From Conidiobolus incongruus B7586 (lineage: Eukaryota > Entomophthoromycota > Entomophthoromycetes > Entomophthorales > Conidiobolaceae): a stretch of 44,597 nt of DNA. Numbering within the stretch: the stretch's first letter is position 1; the number at the start of each line of letters is the position of its first letter. The notes under the pieces were generated by a model that was not told where the DNA came from, searched no databases, and was given only the letters and a program-made list of their open reading frames with translations. The stretch lies in the NCBI GenBank assembly GCA_000697335.1, contig JNEM01009059.1, positions 1 through 44,597 of the forward strand. Reading direction: 5' to 3'. Of the stretch, positions 24,396 through 35,921 are shown piece by piece. Made by a program: the position numbers and the translations under genes.

Positions 24396-24803
24396 TACAA
24401 GATAACTGGATAATGCTGATAAAAATTCAATGTTATTAGTACAGACGTATATTTAATACAACTATAGTGCAGGATGGATTAGCGGAAATGATAGAAAAGT
24501 CTAAATCAAGATTAGTTAAAGCTCAAGGTCTTTGGAACTTGATTGAATTGGTAATCAAGCTGCAAGAAAAACACCAAATAACTAGAAAAAGTTTCATAGT
24601 AGACTGCTAGTAACAAAAGAAAGCATCTTTAATTCTATCAAGTCAAGTAAAAGATTCTATATACACTAAAAAACAATTCATCGTAGCATTATAAATGGGT
24701 AAGAAAGTAACACATTTTATAAATTATATTGGGGACCAATTATTATTGGATTGAAACGGCAACAGCAAAAGAAATTGATTTCTTAGTAAACAACGCTTTA
24801 TCT
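24396..24803 (+). pseudogene. M28 exopeptidase relic, N-terminal fragment
   Basis: The best match is NTTIVQDGLAEM at 24452-24490, identical in its unusual QDG to the copy 3 pseudogene (IVQDGLAEM), where intact copies have WDR. A weaker ADKN word lies upstream near 24410. Downstream the frame continues through RLV, a decayed SIDWLVKLI-like stretch and a stop near 24608. Similarity to the NYWRREK*SLK region (about 24603-24635) and possibly to the FYELEQLL region (about 24770-24803) remains at DNA level. The catalytic half is absent. It fills the gap between mariner copies B and C, which point away from each other's coding ends. Confidence 0.7.
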
Positions 24804-25709
24804 TTACTTAATTAAATATTATAGTAATAATGCATACTTTTTGTATGGTATTAGCATAGAAAATATTGACTCAGTTGCTTATTTCGTCTAAAGCATTACA
24901 CTTTTTTGTTTTCGCACCTTACATTTAATTTATATATTTTCTCATGCTCCATTATCTTAGATGATAATTTTTGATGAATATAAGAACTTACCAATACATA
25001 AATTAACTGCTGAACTGAATATGTATTGAACAGCAATGAATTTTGGTATTGAAAGCTTTATCTAGAATTAAAAAGCTGAAATTTAAATAGAGATATATTT
25101 AAGAAATATCTGACTCTGAATTTGTTTATAAATTTATAATTTAAGTCATTTTACAAAATGTTAAAATAAGGAAATGAATGATATTTCATGTAGATTTCTA
25201 TATAATAAATTCAGCATAATATTACCATAGAATCAAAGAAATAAGAAATTTTTTAATTTCTGATTTTTCAAACATATTATTAGTTTCAAATAAAAATAAA
25301 TATACAAAACAAATAGGAAAATAAATAGTTTTAAATTATATATATATATATATAATAACTTTTTTGATTAAAAAAATAACTTTTTAAAATTAGTTATTTA
25401 ATTTAATTATACTTAAACTAAATAGTAACCATCAAAAGTCTTTTATTTTAGTATTAGTAAAACTTAACTATAAACACTTTAAAATCATTTAAAATTTACA
25501 AGCAGTTTTTAGTAATGAAGTATTATTTAAATTAACAATTTATTATTGGGTAAATTATTTTAAAGCTAAAAAAGAAACTACTTAAAACTTGTTAAAATCT
25601 AGAAGATTAATTTTAACTATTATTATTTTAATTATTAATAAAGTAAAAAAAACATATTAAAAAATACTTTTTTATTTTAGCTAAGGGATTATCAAGATAC
25701 TTTAATATA

Positions 25710-27278
25710 CTAACCTACAAAAGGGAGTTATAAAATCAAAAATATATATATTTTAATTAATAACTAAAACAATTGTATATATTATATTACTTGAAACTAT
25801 AATATATAATTAAGGTATATCATTTAATAATAAATAAATATATTTAAATATATTTAGTAAACTATTAGTAAAAATATTAACCATTAATATTTAACTAAGG
25901 TAAGTTATAAATTTACAGGTTTTTGAGATAAAAGGATATATTTAACAATATATAACTATATCTTTTTTCTCTCTTTGCTATTATTTTATATAATATTTTA
26001 TAGATATACTAAATTTTTTTTATTAGTATTATTATACCTAAATCCCTCTTTAAAAAAATCTACTTATACATTAATCAACTTTATAAAAAAGGTAAATTAA
26101 CTTATAATATTGTTAGAATTACTAGTGTTAGTTAGTTTACTATAGTTAAAGTTGTTAAGAATAACAATAAAGAAACATTTAAACTTAAACTTAAATGTAC
26201 TAAAATCATAAATAAACATGATGAGAAGTATATTTATAGGTTAGTTAATATAGGTAAATGTAGTATTACTATAGAAATACAACAGGAACTATAAAACTAT
26301 ACAAGAATATTAGTTAACACTAATATTATTATATGTGTTTTATATTAACATAGATACTACTTACACTTTAAGAAAAAACACCCCTAACTAAAAAAATCCC
26401 ACTATAAAATTAGACAAGAGTTTAAATATCATCACTAATATTAAACTAAAACTAATTAGAGTAAGGTTATTTAGTTTAATGAAACAAAAATATACTTTAG
26501 TGGATTTAATAAAAAAGTTAGATACTTTAGAAAAGATGTAGAATTACTTTATAACTATTATGTTAATTTTACTTAAAAGTATAATAGTAGGTTAATTATT
26601 ATTTAGGGATGTATATTATCTTTAGGTATAAAGTATCTTTGTAAAATTAATAGGGGAATTAATATTGAAATGTACTAAAGTATTTTAAATAATAAATTAA
26701 AAAAAACCATTGAATAATATAGGTTAAATAAATCTAATGTTATTTTCTAGTAAGATAATACTTTTTATTATACTACAGCTTCTACTACCAAATAGCTTAA
26801 AAATAACAAGATAATAGTTATAAAGTAGCTTCTTTAATTTTTTAACTTTAATCTAATTAAACACCTTTAGGATTAGTTAAAAAAAGTTATTAAAGCTTTC
26901 CCCCCAATAAAAAATTTAAATTAACTTTAGAAATATGTTTAAAAAGTATAGAACAAGATTAACCCTTCTTAATATAAAAAGTTAATTGATTCTATACCCT
27001 ACAAACTTAAAGAAGTTAGAAAAGCTAAAGGTAAATATACTAGGTTTTAATTTTTTTTTATCACCAAAAACCTACAAATTTATAATTCACCTTAGGTAAA
27101 ATTTAAAGGTTTATATTTTAACCAATTAATAACTAAATATCATTATTTAATAATATATATAACTAATAAATATAATAGATTTTAATTATTTAATTTAAGT
27201 TTATTATATTAAATATTAATTAAGTTATTAGTAAAAATATAAGTGTTTTTGATTTTATAACTTACTTTTATAAGTTAG
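25710..27278 (+). mobile_element. Tc1-type transposon nested in mariner copy C
   Basis: A 1569-bp element bounded by TA on each side (25708-25709 and 27279-27280). Its terminal inverted repeats are about 220 bp (25710-25930 and 27054-27278). They begin ctaacctacaaaaggg against ctaacttataaaagta and end near ataaatttacaggttttt against ataaatttgtaggttttt. The + strand between about 26060 and 27050 keeps Tc1 transposase landmarks in one frame: VIF**DN followed by TTA (the QQDN-HTA block), FNFNLIKHL (SPDLNPIE-like), and a C-terminus with IDSIPYKLKEVRKAKGKYT. The decay is by C-to-T and G-to-A: Trp codons became TAG and Gln codons TAA. Because it splits copy C, it arrived later. Confidence 0.85.
26060..27060 (+). 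pseudogene. decayed Tc1-family transposase
   Basis: Contains the remains of the N-terminal HTH (KINKHDEKYIYRLVN, then GKCSITIEIQQEL), the first catalytic Asp region around 26480, a WGCIS-like block (GCILSLGIKYL) near 26610-26645, the second Asp block (DNTFYYTTAS) and the region of the final acidic residue (FNFNLIKHL, then LKKVI). Many in-frame stops derive from Trp, Gln and Arg codons. It is not functional. Confidence 0.8.
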
Positions 27279-28090
27279 TATATTAGTTATATATGTATTT
27301 TATATATATTAAAGTTTAAACTAAAATTAATTAATAAAAATATAAAATAAATACCTTATATTTTAACTAAAGCTTAAAAAAAGTTAGAGTAACTATTGTT
27401 AAATAAAATTTACTAAGATATAGTTAGAAATTAAAATTTTTACAATAAATTATTATAATTAATGAATCTTAGATTTTTTTATATAATCTTTTACTAAAAC
27501 ATAAATTAAAGTGTTAGATTAAGTTAAATTAAACCCCTCTAAAATTTTTTTTAAATAAACACTTTATTGATAAATAAATATTAATTATTGTAATAGATTA
27601 TAATATCATATGCTATTCTTATTTAAAATTTTAAAAAAAAATCAATTAATAGTAAACTTTATATTTTTTTTTAAATAAAACTATTTCTAATTAGTATTCT
27701 CAATATAATTTAAGAAAACCTATTATTTTACATGGTAATTATAAAATATATAAATTTAAAGTTATAAAAAACTTTTTAATTAAAAATAACTGGAAAAAAC
27801 TACCACATTTAGTATATTCTTTAGATTATAACCTATTTAATTATAATTGTTTTAGGTAATTAAAAAACTAATAGGAAAGAAAATTTTTGCAAGAAAATTT
27901 AATTGGTTTGCAAAACATCAAATTTTAGTCTTTAATAAAAAGAACTATTTTTTAAGTGTTAGATCTTTGTTAAAAGTATAGCAAAAAGTTATTAGAAATA
28001 AAAGAAATTATTAATTTTATATTATATATTTATTTTTACTTTTTATATATTAAAATGTTTACTTTTTTTTCAATTGCAAAAAATTCCCAT

Positions 28091-30915
28091 TATTTAAATT
28101 ACAAAGTAATAATATACATTTGTAATTTTTATTTAGGTTTTATACTGAGTCATAATATACCATATATTAAAATAAAAAATCAAGTAATGAAATCTAAATT
28201 CAAACAATTGAAAGAAGGAATATACTTTATAAAATAATTTATATTCAAATATGATTATCAGAACCTAGACATTTTCTTCTAGAAAATATGCATGTATATG
28301 TATTAGTAAAGGCTCAATAACCTTTTTCTAAATATATAAATAATTAATTCTAAAATGAATTTGCTGAAAAATTCAATTAAATTTTCAGGGAGATTATTAT
28401 AATTAAGTTGCATAATTGTTCATAAAAGCTAAAAAACAAATTAAAATAATAATTTTAAATGAAGTGAAATGATTCAACAAGAATATTTGTATATTATAGT
28501 TTTTAATCATGTAATATTTTTCTATTATCCATTTTAAAAGTAGCTATTCAATTTTGTAAAAATTGATCAATTAATTTATCAATTATGGTATTCCATTGTA
28601 TTCAATCATTCACAATCCACTTCGTAGCTAATTTTTTGATATTAACTTTAGAGCTAATATCTGTTATATTAGATTTAATACCATAGCTTATGAACGAAAG
28701 ATTATGATGATATATATCCAGTAAAACACAGTAATTTTTTATGTTTTGCATTATGATTTTTGGTTATATTAAGAAATACTGGTAAGATCTTAAAATAGTT
28801 TACTGTTTAATTATGCAAAATGCAAGTCATATTAATTTTTAAATGCATAACAAAGAAATAAGGTAGATTATTAATAACTATATTCTCAATAATAGTGTTA
28901 TTAACAAATGAATAGATCAAGTAATAGAATGAACCCACACACTATTATCTATAATAATATGCCATACACTTCTCTTGTAATCCATGAAAATAATATAATT
29001 GTAATTACAGCATATAATAAATATTATCTACTGGCTCAAAAAGCAAATTTTCACTTTAAAATCACAATATTTTATGAATTCATAAATATTTTAACGTTAT
29101 TTTGGTATTATGTTAAAATAAAGGATTTAATAACTTTCATATTATATAAGTTATAGCGTTCGAGAAAAATTTCAATATAAGCCAAGATGACTGAATAATA
29201 TAGAATTTTGAACTTTGCTAGAATTAAACAAAGAGAATTTAACAAGCTATCATACTATGAAAAAATATTCTATATCGACTACTTTAAGAATTTACAAGTA
29301 AAAACTAATCAAAAGGGTGTCTCAAAACCTAATATGGTAAAACAGTTTTAGTGAACTTAAATTCGGATTATCTAATATAAAAACTTACCTTGCTTAGGCT
29401 GTCTAAATTCTATGTCTAGCCAAAGAAATTAAAAAATATAAACTGTTTCAAATATCAATTACATGCCTCATTAAAACAATAAACACAATTACTATATTTT
29501 GATATAATTTTCATAATAAATTAATTAAATGATAAAATAAAATTGATTAGAAATTTAAATTATATCTTATATTTTAATTAAAGATTAAATATTTTAAAAT
29601 ACAAAACCAATATAAATTGATATTATTATAATTCTTATCATAATTAGTTTCAAAAATTATTTAAATAGATAAATTATGGATCCTAGTATATAATTTATTA
29701 GCAAAAAATACAAAGAATTCTTGGGTCAAAAAATTCAAATCATTATAATAAATTATAAAATAGAATTATTTAAAAAAGAAATATTATTCAGTATAAATTA
29801 CAATAATTCAACATTCCAATAATTATAACAAGTAAAAATGAAAATATTTTGTAATTTTTTAAAAACCAATGTTACTAAATGGTGTAAGAAGAAATCTATT
29901 AGATGCAATTTATTTTAAATAATATATCTCATACACATATGAGTAAAGCTATTGAAGCTTCACTTATTAAAAAGAACAGGTCTTTATTACCAAATCTTCT
30001 ATACTCACTACATATTATTCTTTGTGACTATGGTTGTATTAGTAAGCTAAAAAATTGAATTTCAGAAGGAGAGTTGATATATTTCAAATATTTTAAAATT
30101 AGAAATGTGATTTTAAAAATGAATATTAAAAAATAATGTTTAAGGGTTAAGCAATTACAATTAATACGGTATTGTGTTATTAAATAAGGATGAAAATGGT
30201 AACTACTAAAATGATATTACCTTTATACTTGCTTTTTGTATTTTGTTAAAGTAAAAATTCATATATACTGAACTTTTTGAACCATCATTTAAAATAATAA
30301 TTTAGTTAATAACATTTTTAAAAACGAAAAACATTAGTCAAGCAAAAAAACAAAGTTATAAACATATAGAAAATAAATTGATACTTGAATTTTTCAAAAA
30401 TCAAATTAGAATAGTAAAATTATAATATATCGTTTTATTCTCATTTAACAAAATTTATATTTCAAAATTTTACTTTTTAATATTTATGATAATATTTATA
30501 AATGGATATATACCTTTGAATTATTTTTTTATAACACAGTATATAAATTTCTCAATATAATATTAACGAATATTATCACATTTAAAACTTAAAATCTGGT
30601 TATTTTTAAAAATTGAAAATTTTAATCACATAATATTTGACCAATTAAACCAATTGAACAAATTAAGGGAAAATGGAAAAAATATTTTAATTACAAAGAT
30701 CAATATTAAAATATTTTTATAATTGAAATTATAAAGTATCTTAAATTAATATATATTATTAATACAAATGATAATATAAACTTAATTAGCTTTTTTATAG
30801 GAAATATGGTATTAATTATAAAGCAGATGGATTACTATTTATTATAATTGATATAGAACAAAATTGGTATTAATCTGCTTAAAGCATATCAAATTATTTT
30901 TTGCATGATTTTAAT
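28091..30915. other. AT-rich intergenic DNA, no firm gene
   Basis: An 82-codon open frame at 28908-29156 (+) has an AT-biased composition and no recognisable domain. Around 29330-29400 the minus strand has a textbook donor (CAAG|GTAAGT) and acceptor (ATATTAG), but no convincing exon on either side. I see nothing else. Confidence 0.45.
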
Positions 30916-30919
30916 AAAG

Positions 30920-30927
30920 TATAAATA
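30920..30927 (+). promoter_or_regulatory. TATA box of peptidase copy 4
   Basis: TATAAATA, 51 nt upstream of the ATG, in the position shared with copies 1 and 2. Confidence 0.5.
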
Positions 30928-30970
30928 TACAATTTGAAATACTGAATAAATAAATTGAGTTCGTAAACAA

Positions 30971-32452
30971 ATGAATGTAAAAATAAATTATCTAATTGGA
31001 TTATTTTCCTTGGCAACGACCACTGCTAAACTTGGTGAAGAAGCTGATAAAAATTTAAAACAGCTAATCACCAATACGCTAAACTCTACTATAGTATGGG
31101 ATCGAATTGCTGAAATGACTGATACATATGGTCATCGACTGGTTGGCTCTACAAACCTTGAGAAGTCTATTGATTGGTTAGTGGAATTAATTAAGAAAGA
31201 TGGCATAGATGTCAAGACTGAACCTGTCAAGGTCGACTACTGGTATCGCATTCATGAAAAACTCACTTTGTTCACTGACACAAGGGGAGAAGTTCCTCTC
31301 AAGGTTGCTGCATTAGGTAATTCAGTGTCTTCTCCAGAAGGAGGAGCTACTGCCGAAGTTGTCCCTGTGTCAGGTTTTGAAGAAATGGATGCTATTTTAG
31401 CAAAAGACAAGGACTTCTTCAGGGGCAAAATTGTACTTTATAACTATCCATTTAAGAACTATGCTAATGGGCTCATGTTCAGTCATAAAGGTGCTAAAAA
31501 AGCTGAGGATAATGGAGCTGTTGGCAGTATGGTCAAATCAGTGGCTCCTTTTGGTTTGAATACCCTTCATGTAGGGCACCAAGATACACCTAGTAATATT
31601 CCATCAGTTGCTATTACCGCTGAGGATGCCAATCTTTTGACACGTATGTATAAGAGAGCAAATGGTCAACTTGCTTTGAATGGTATAGAAAAAGATATAG
31701 CGGTACCCCCCAAAGTATGTCTAGATATCAAAGTGGGATTCGAAAACCAGACTAGAATTTCGAGAAATGTTATAGCAGAAATCAAAGGTAGTGAGTTCCC
31801 TGACGAATATATTATATTGGGAGGCCATATCGATAGCTGGGACTTGGGTGTTGGTGCAATGGATGATGGCGGTGGATCATTTAATTCATATGAAGCCTTA
31901 AGACAAATATCAAAACTTCCAATGAAGCCAAGGAGAACAATTCAAGCTGTATTTTGGACTAGTGAAGAAAACGGAAATGTAGGTGGAAAACAATTTGCGA
32001 ACAATCGTAAGGATATAATGGATAAAATGGCTTTCGTGATGGAATCTGACTATAATTCTGCTAAAGCTGTTGGTATCCGTTTTACTGGAAATAGTAAGCA
32101 AGAGTCATTCTTGAAAGATATTGCCAATACTTATCTTAAACCTCACGGATTTGGGTTTACAGTTGGCAAAGGGTTCGGAGGATCTGGCATAGATCCAATT
32201 TGCTCAGAAGGTAAAGTTCCTTGTGCAGGCTTCGAGAGTGCATATCCGGTCAGAAATACCTATTTCAATGCTTCAATGAGCACAAATGACGAAGATATTC
32301 CAAGTGGTTACTTTTGGTTCCATCATACTGATGCCGATCGCATGGAAGTTTTGAAACAAGAACAATTGGCTAAATGTTCCGCAACTATAGCTGCTTACAT
32401 TTATGGTATTGCTCAAAATGACGAAGCACTTCATAAAATGAAGGTGTATTAA
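30971..32452 (+). CDS. secreted M28 zinc exopeptidase (CPQ-like), copy 4
   Basis: An intact single-exon gene of 493 residues. It has a signal peptide at residues 1-20 (MNVKINYLIGLFSLATTTAK), the conserved LNSTIVWDRIAEMTD block, and a protease-associated-like middle segment (about 115-235). The catalytic M28 domain follows: H286 and D298 (GHIDSWDLGVGAMDDGGG), E332/E333 (WTSEENGN), D360 (MESD) and H452 (FHHTDAD). These correspond to the two-zinc site of human CPQ. The second glycine of EENGG is Asn here. Two conserved cysteines (PICSEGKVPCAG) are close enough to form a disulfide. The C-terminus ends MKVY instead of MK. The expected role is extracellular or vacuolar trimming of peptides; the exact specificity is unknown. 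The TATA box and the direct start with the signal peptide support the ATG. Confidence 0.95.
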   Translation: MNVKINYLIGLFSLATTTAKLGEEADKNLKQLITNTLNSTIVWDRIAEMTDTYGHRLVGSTNLEKSIDWLVELIKKDGIDVKTEPVKVDYWYRIHEKLTLFTDTRGEVPLKVAALGNSVSSPEGGATAEVVPVSGFEEMDAILAKDKDFFRGKIVLYNYPFKNYANGLMFSHKGAKKAEDNGAVGSMVKSVAPFGLNTLHVGHQDTPSNIPSVAITAEDANLLTRMYKRANGQLALNGIEKDIAVPPKVCLDIKVGFENQTRISRNVIAEIKGSEFPDEYIILGGHIDSWDLGVGAMDDGGGSFNSYEALRQISKLPMKPRRTIQAVFWTSEENGNVGGKQFANNRKDIMDKMAFVMESDYNSAKAVGIRFTGNSKQESFLKDIANTYLKPHGFGFTVGKGFGGSGIDPICSEGKVPCAGFESAYPVRNTYFNASMSTNDEDIPSGYFWFHHTDADRMEVLKQEQLAKCSATIAAYIYGIAQNDEALHKMKVY

Positions 32453-33076
32453 TAGAAAAGTAAAATATTTATTAAACTACTAATGTAGTTGAATAAATAT
32501 TTTATAAGCTAATAACCTTATATTAGGGAGATTCAGAAACTCAACTTGAAAAATACAATTCTTTTGATTTATAACTTAAATTTTATCAAATTTATGTCAA
32601 AAATTTATGTGCATTTCCATTTTAATCATGTTTGTTCAGATTTACTTTCGATATTTTATAAGATTATCATATCTCTTTAAAAGTAAACCAGAGTATGTTT
32701 ATTTATCATTTAATTCTATATTATAATACAGTATATAAAATGAATATCATATTTGTCAATGAAGCTTAGTATTCTAGCTATAATTATATTTATTATTCTT
32801 GAATATATTGAACCATTATAAATTTAAAACATAATAAAATAATAATCAATAATATAGGATTTTTAATATAGCTAATATTTTTTTATTGAATTTGGTTAAT
32901 TTCATTAATTAACATAGTATAATAATATATGGTATATATAATATTATTTTTATTTTTCAATTATAGAATTAATTCAATAATTTATTGAATAATCAGTCAA
33001 AATTAATTACCTTATTAAACTAGGTTTTATGATTTAATTTAATATTACTATAGAAATGAAATAATAGCAAAATATT
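32453..33076. other. AT-rich intergenic DNA, nothing visible
   Basis: The 3' flank of peptidase copy 4 up to mariner copy D. Confidence 0.5.
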
Positions 33077-34710
33077 AAAATGAAAATTATTTAAAAATGA
33101 TAATATATAATTTAAAAATTAACACATAATATAAAATTAATACTCTCTTTAATTATTAATTATTTTTTATACTTTTAGCAAGATTCTAAGGTTAAAATTT
33201 AGTTTTTTTATTAAGACTAAAAGTTAATATCTTATAAATTAATTTAGCTTATTTAAAAGAATTTATTTTCTTATAAGTATTTTATTTAATTACCCAAAAA
33301 AAATTATAATCTTATGGGTTTTAAATTAGTAAATAAACTTGATAAGATAGTTTTTTTTAATTTTATATATATAAAATCTTTTATAATTTCATTATATATT
33401 TTTTATATTTTTTATATTTATTATGAATATTAATCAATATTTTTAACTTAAATTAAAAACATTAATTAAGAATTAATTTATTTAAAAAATAATATAAAAC
33501 TTACTAATAATTAACTTCTCTTAAAAAATTAGATAATTAGATTATATAACACTATAAACAATTGTAAGTGAATAACAACAGTTAAGGGTAGAGGAAATGG
33601 GTCTCTCAACCCTTAGGAAATATATGATAACTGGATCCTTCAGTATTAAGGTGCTAACTAATAATAATAAGAAATATATTAATAGTTAAGCAAAAGGTTT
33701 ATTTGTGTAAGAAGTAATGTAAGCCAGAGTCCTAGCTAGAGAGAAGGATCTGAGTCCTTTTTATAGCTAAGTGGAATATATACACATAAATATGTAAGGC
33801 TGAGTAATAATAAGGTTACTCAGACATGGGGATTTGTAAAATGTTGATAAAACCTAATTTAGATAATCAGGTCCTTAGTAGTGAATTAGAGTGAGAAAAG
33901 GTATCAATTAAGTAGCAATTGCCATAATACTTATAATTATAATAATAATTAATATTTATATATTAATAAGATATTTTTTATTAGGATTTATAAAAGGATT
34001 ATTTTAACTTAAACTAGTATTTGACTTAGTAATTAAGTAAAAAATTATATAAAATAATTTAAAATTTATCTATTATAATAATTTATTATAGAAATTTCTG
34101 ATATTGGTTATATATTAATATTTTTGATTTAGTTATAATTATTTTAATTATTTTAAATATTATATTAAATTATATATAATTTATTTTTATATTTTTATTA
34201 TTTAATCTAAGTTTAAACTATAATATATATATTATACTATTATTATTATTAATATTAAACTTATTAAATCATTTTTTAGTTAAAATAAAATATAGTTTTT
34301 TAATTTATCATTTATTATATTAAATAATAAAATAAAAATAAAAATTAATTTTTTAAATTTAAATCAATTTTAAATTATATCCCTTTTAGCTTTAAAGTGG
34401 TAAATCTAGTGATAAAGGGTAGATTTAGATAAAATATTATCTTCATAAGCTGTTTATAAATTTTAAATAATTTTAGAAAATTTATGATTAAATTTTTATA
34501 ATATTAAAATAAAAACCTTTTGATGATCACTATCTAATTTAACTATGATTAAATTTAACTTTAAATTTTAAATTAAAAATATTTTAATAAAAAAATAATT
34601 ATAAAGTATATTCAAAGAAGTATTAATTCTTTTTTATATTTTATATATAATTAATTTTTCAAAAATAACAATATATTTGAAAAACCAGAAATTAAAAAAT
34701 TTACCATTTA
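33077..34710 (-). mobile_element. mariner-family element, copy D, interrupted by an insert
   Basis: Aligns with copies B and C on both sides of the segment 33550-33935. The left half (33077-33540) matches the transposase C-terminal half. The right half (33960-34710) matches 23560-24280 almost continuously, including attttaacttaaactagtat and the terminal tatttgaaaaaccagaaatt block. The orientation is as in copy B. Decayed; no frame survives. Confidence 0.72.
33550..33935. repeat. unidentified G+C-richer insert in mariner copy D
   Basis: About 390 bp, clearly less AT-rich than the element it interrupts. It contains two good inverted repeats: TAAGGGT with ACCCTTA (33584-33617), and CTGAGTAA with TTACTCAG (33800-33823). 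A partial direct repeat GAGTCCT...TAGCTA lies around 33725-33765. CAATTG occurs at both margins (33560 and 33917) and could be a short target duplication. No protein or tRNA-like box was found. It could be a non-autonomous element or a solo terminal repeat. Only one copy is in the window. Confidence 0.5.
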
Positions 34711-35921
34711 TTTCTTTCTGAACTAATATTTAAGAAAAACTAATCAAAAAATAATGTAATTTTATCTTATATCATTCCAATTGAAATTATTAAGGTAGCT
34801 TATAATTTTTTAATTTATGTATTTTATATTCTGATTGAATTATTAAATTGGTAATTTTATAATGACCTTGAATTATTAATAATAATAATTTTGATTGCAA
34901 AATGATAATATGAATAATTTGATTATAATATAGTCAATGAAATATATTCATAAACTAAACCTCATTTTTCTAAAAAATTTGTTTTTCATTATATTATTTG
35001 ACTAATCCCATTTATTAATAATAATTATATAATTATTAAGTTATTGGTTGAATTAAAATAGATCAATTTTTGATTCTAATACTTGGGTGTTCTGATTAGA
35101 CTCAACTTTCACTCATTAATATTACTTCGGAATTAAAATTGTTAAATATTATTAATAAATTAAACACTTAAGTATATTTGATATTCTCAAAAATATATTG
35201 ACCTAAGTATCATAAACAATGACACAACATTACAATCAATTGTTTCAATTTAAAATTAATATTCAATTAGAGGACAAGATTAATAATATTTTTTCATTAA
35301 CATCAAATTAAGTTTGAAGATATAATCAAAGATATTTTTATCTTGAATTGAATTTTTTATATCAAAACGACATAATTGTTAAACTAAAAATTATTTAAGG
35401 TGTAGAATGTTTTTTATAATATAAATTTAACTAATCAGTACTATTGGGTAACTTGATCAGGCAGTATTAAAGTCTTCTCTGTAGAAATTAACATTATAAT
35501 TGTGATATTAAACATTTGATTTGACAATATATATATAATTATATCACCTAGAATTGATCTTATAATTCTAACTTGAAAATTAGCGTTAGATAATAAATTG
35601 ATAAAATTACTGATTTTACATATATCGGATATAATATATATATTTTTTGATTCTGTTTTAAGTTATTTTTGTCTTAAATTTTATTCGATTTATAAAGGCG
35701 ATATATTCAGTATGAAATATTAGTTAATGGGAAGATCAATTTTAGTTAGATAGTTAATAAAAGTTGAGGCATTCAATTATATTAATCGCTAGATATGTTG
35801 ATAACATTATCTAAATATAATTCCAGCTCGAGCAATATATCTTTTGTGCGTTTCAATGTTCAACAGCTTTGTACAATTGTTTGATCCTGTTTAGATGATG
35901 TTTGAAAAGTTAAATATTATA
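34711..35921. other. AT-rich intergenic DNA, nothing visible
   Basis: No coding, RNA or repeat feature could be supported. Confidence 0.5.

Larger units (their letters stand above)
25240..28090 (+). mobile_element. mariner-family element, copy C, carrying a nested Tc1 element
   Basis: Without the insert at 25710-27278 the element is about 1.28 kb. Both ends share a terminal inverted repeat of about 40 bp (aagaaattttttaatttc at 25243-25260, and its counterpart in aaaaaattcccatt near 28079-28092). The + strand preserves mariner transposase signatures. An HTH block with AVFSNEV, YYWVNYFKAKKETT and SRR lies at about 25500-25610. The C-terminal block LPHLVYS, FNYNCFR and LKN lies at about 27810-27870, the counterpart of HPxYSPDLxPSDYxLFRSLKN. 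The changes are mostly of the type Pro to Leu, Ala to Val and Ser to Phe, as C-to-T would give. Broken by many stops. Confidence 0.8.

Noticed and set aside
28908-29156. 82-codon plus-strand frame
   Set aside because: The longest unsupported frame, but its composition is that of the AT-rich background and nothing is recognisable. Kept only as a note in the intergenic entry.
29330-29440. Minus-strand intron with GTAAGT donor
   Set aside because: The splice sites look perfect, but the flanking exons are only a dozen codons between stops.
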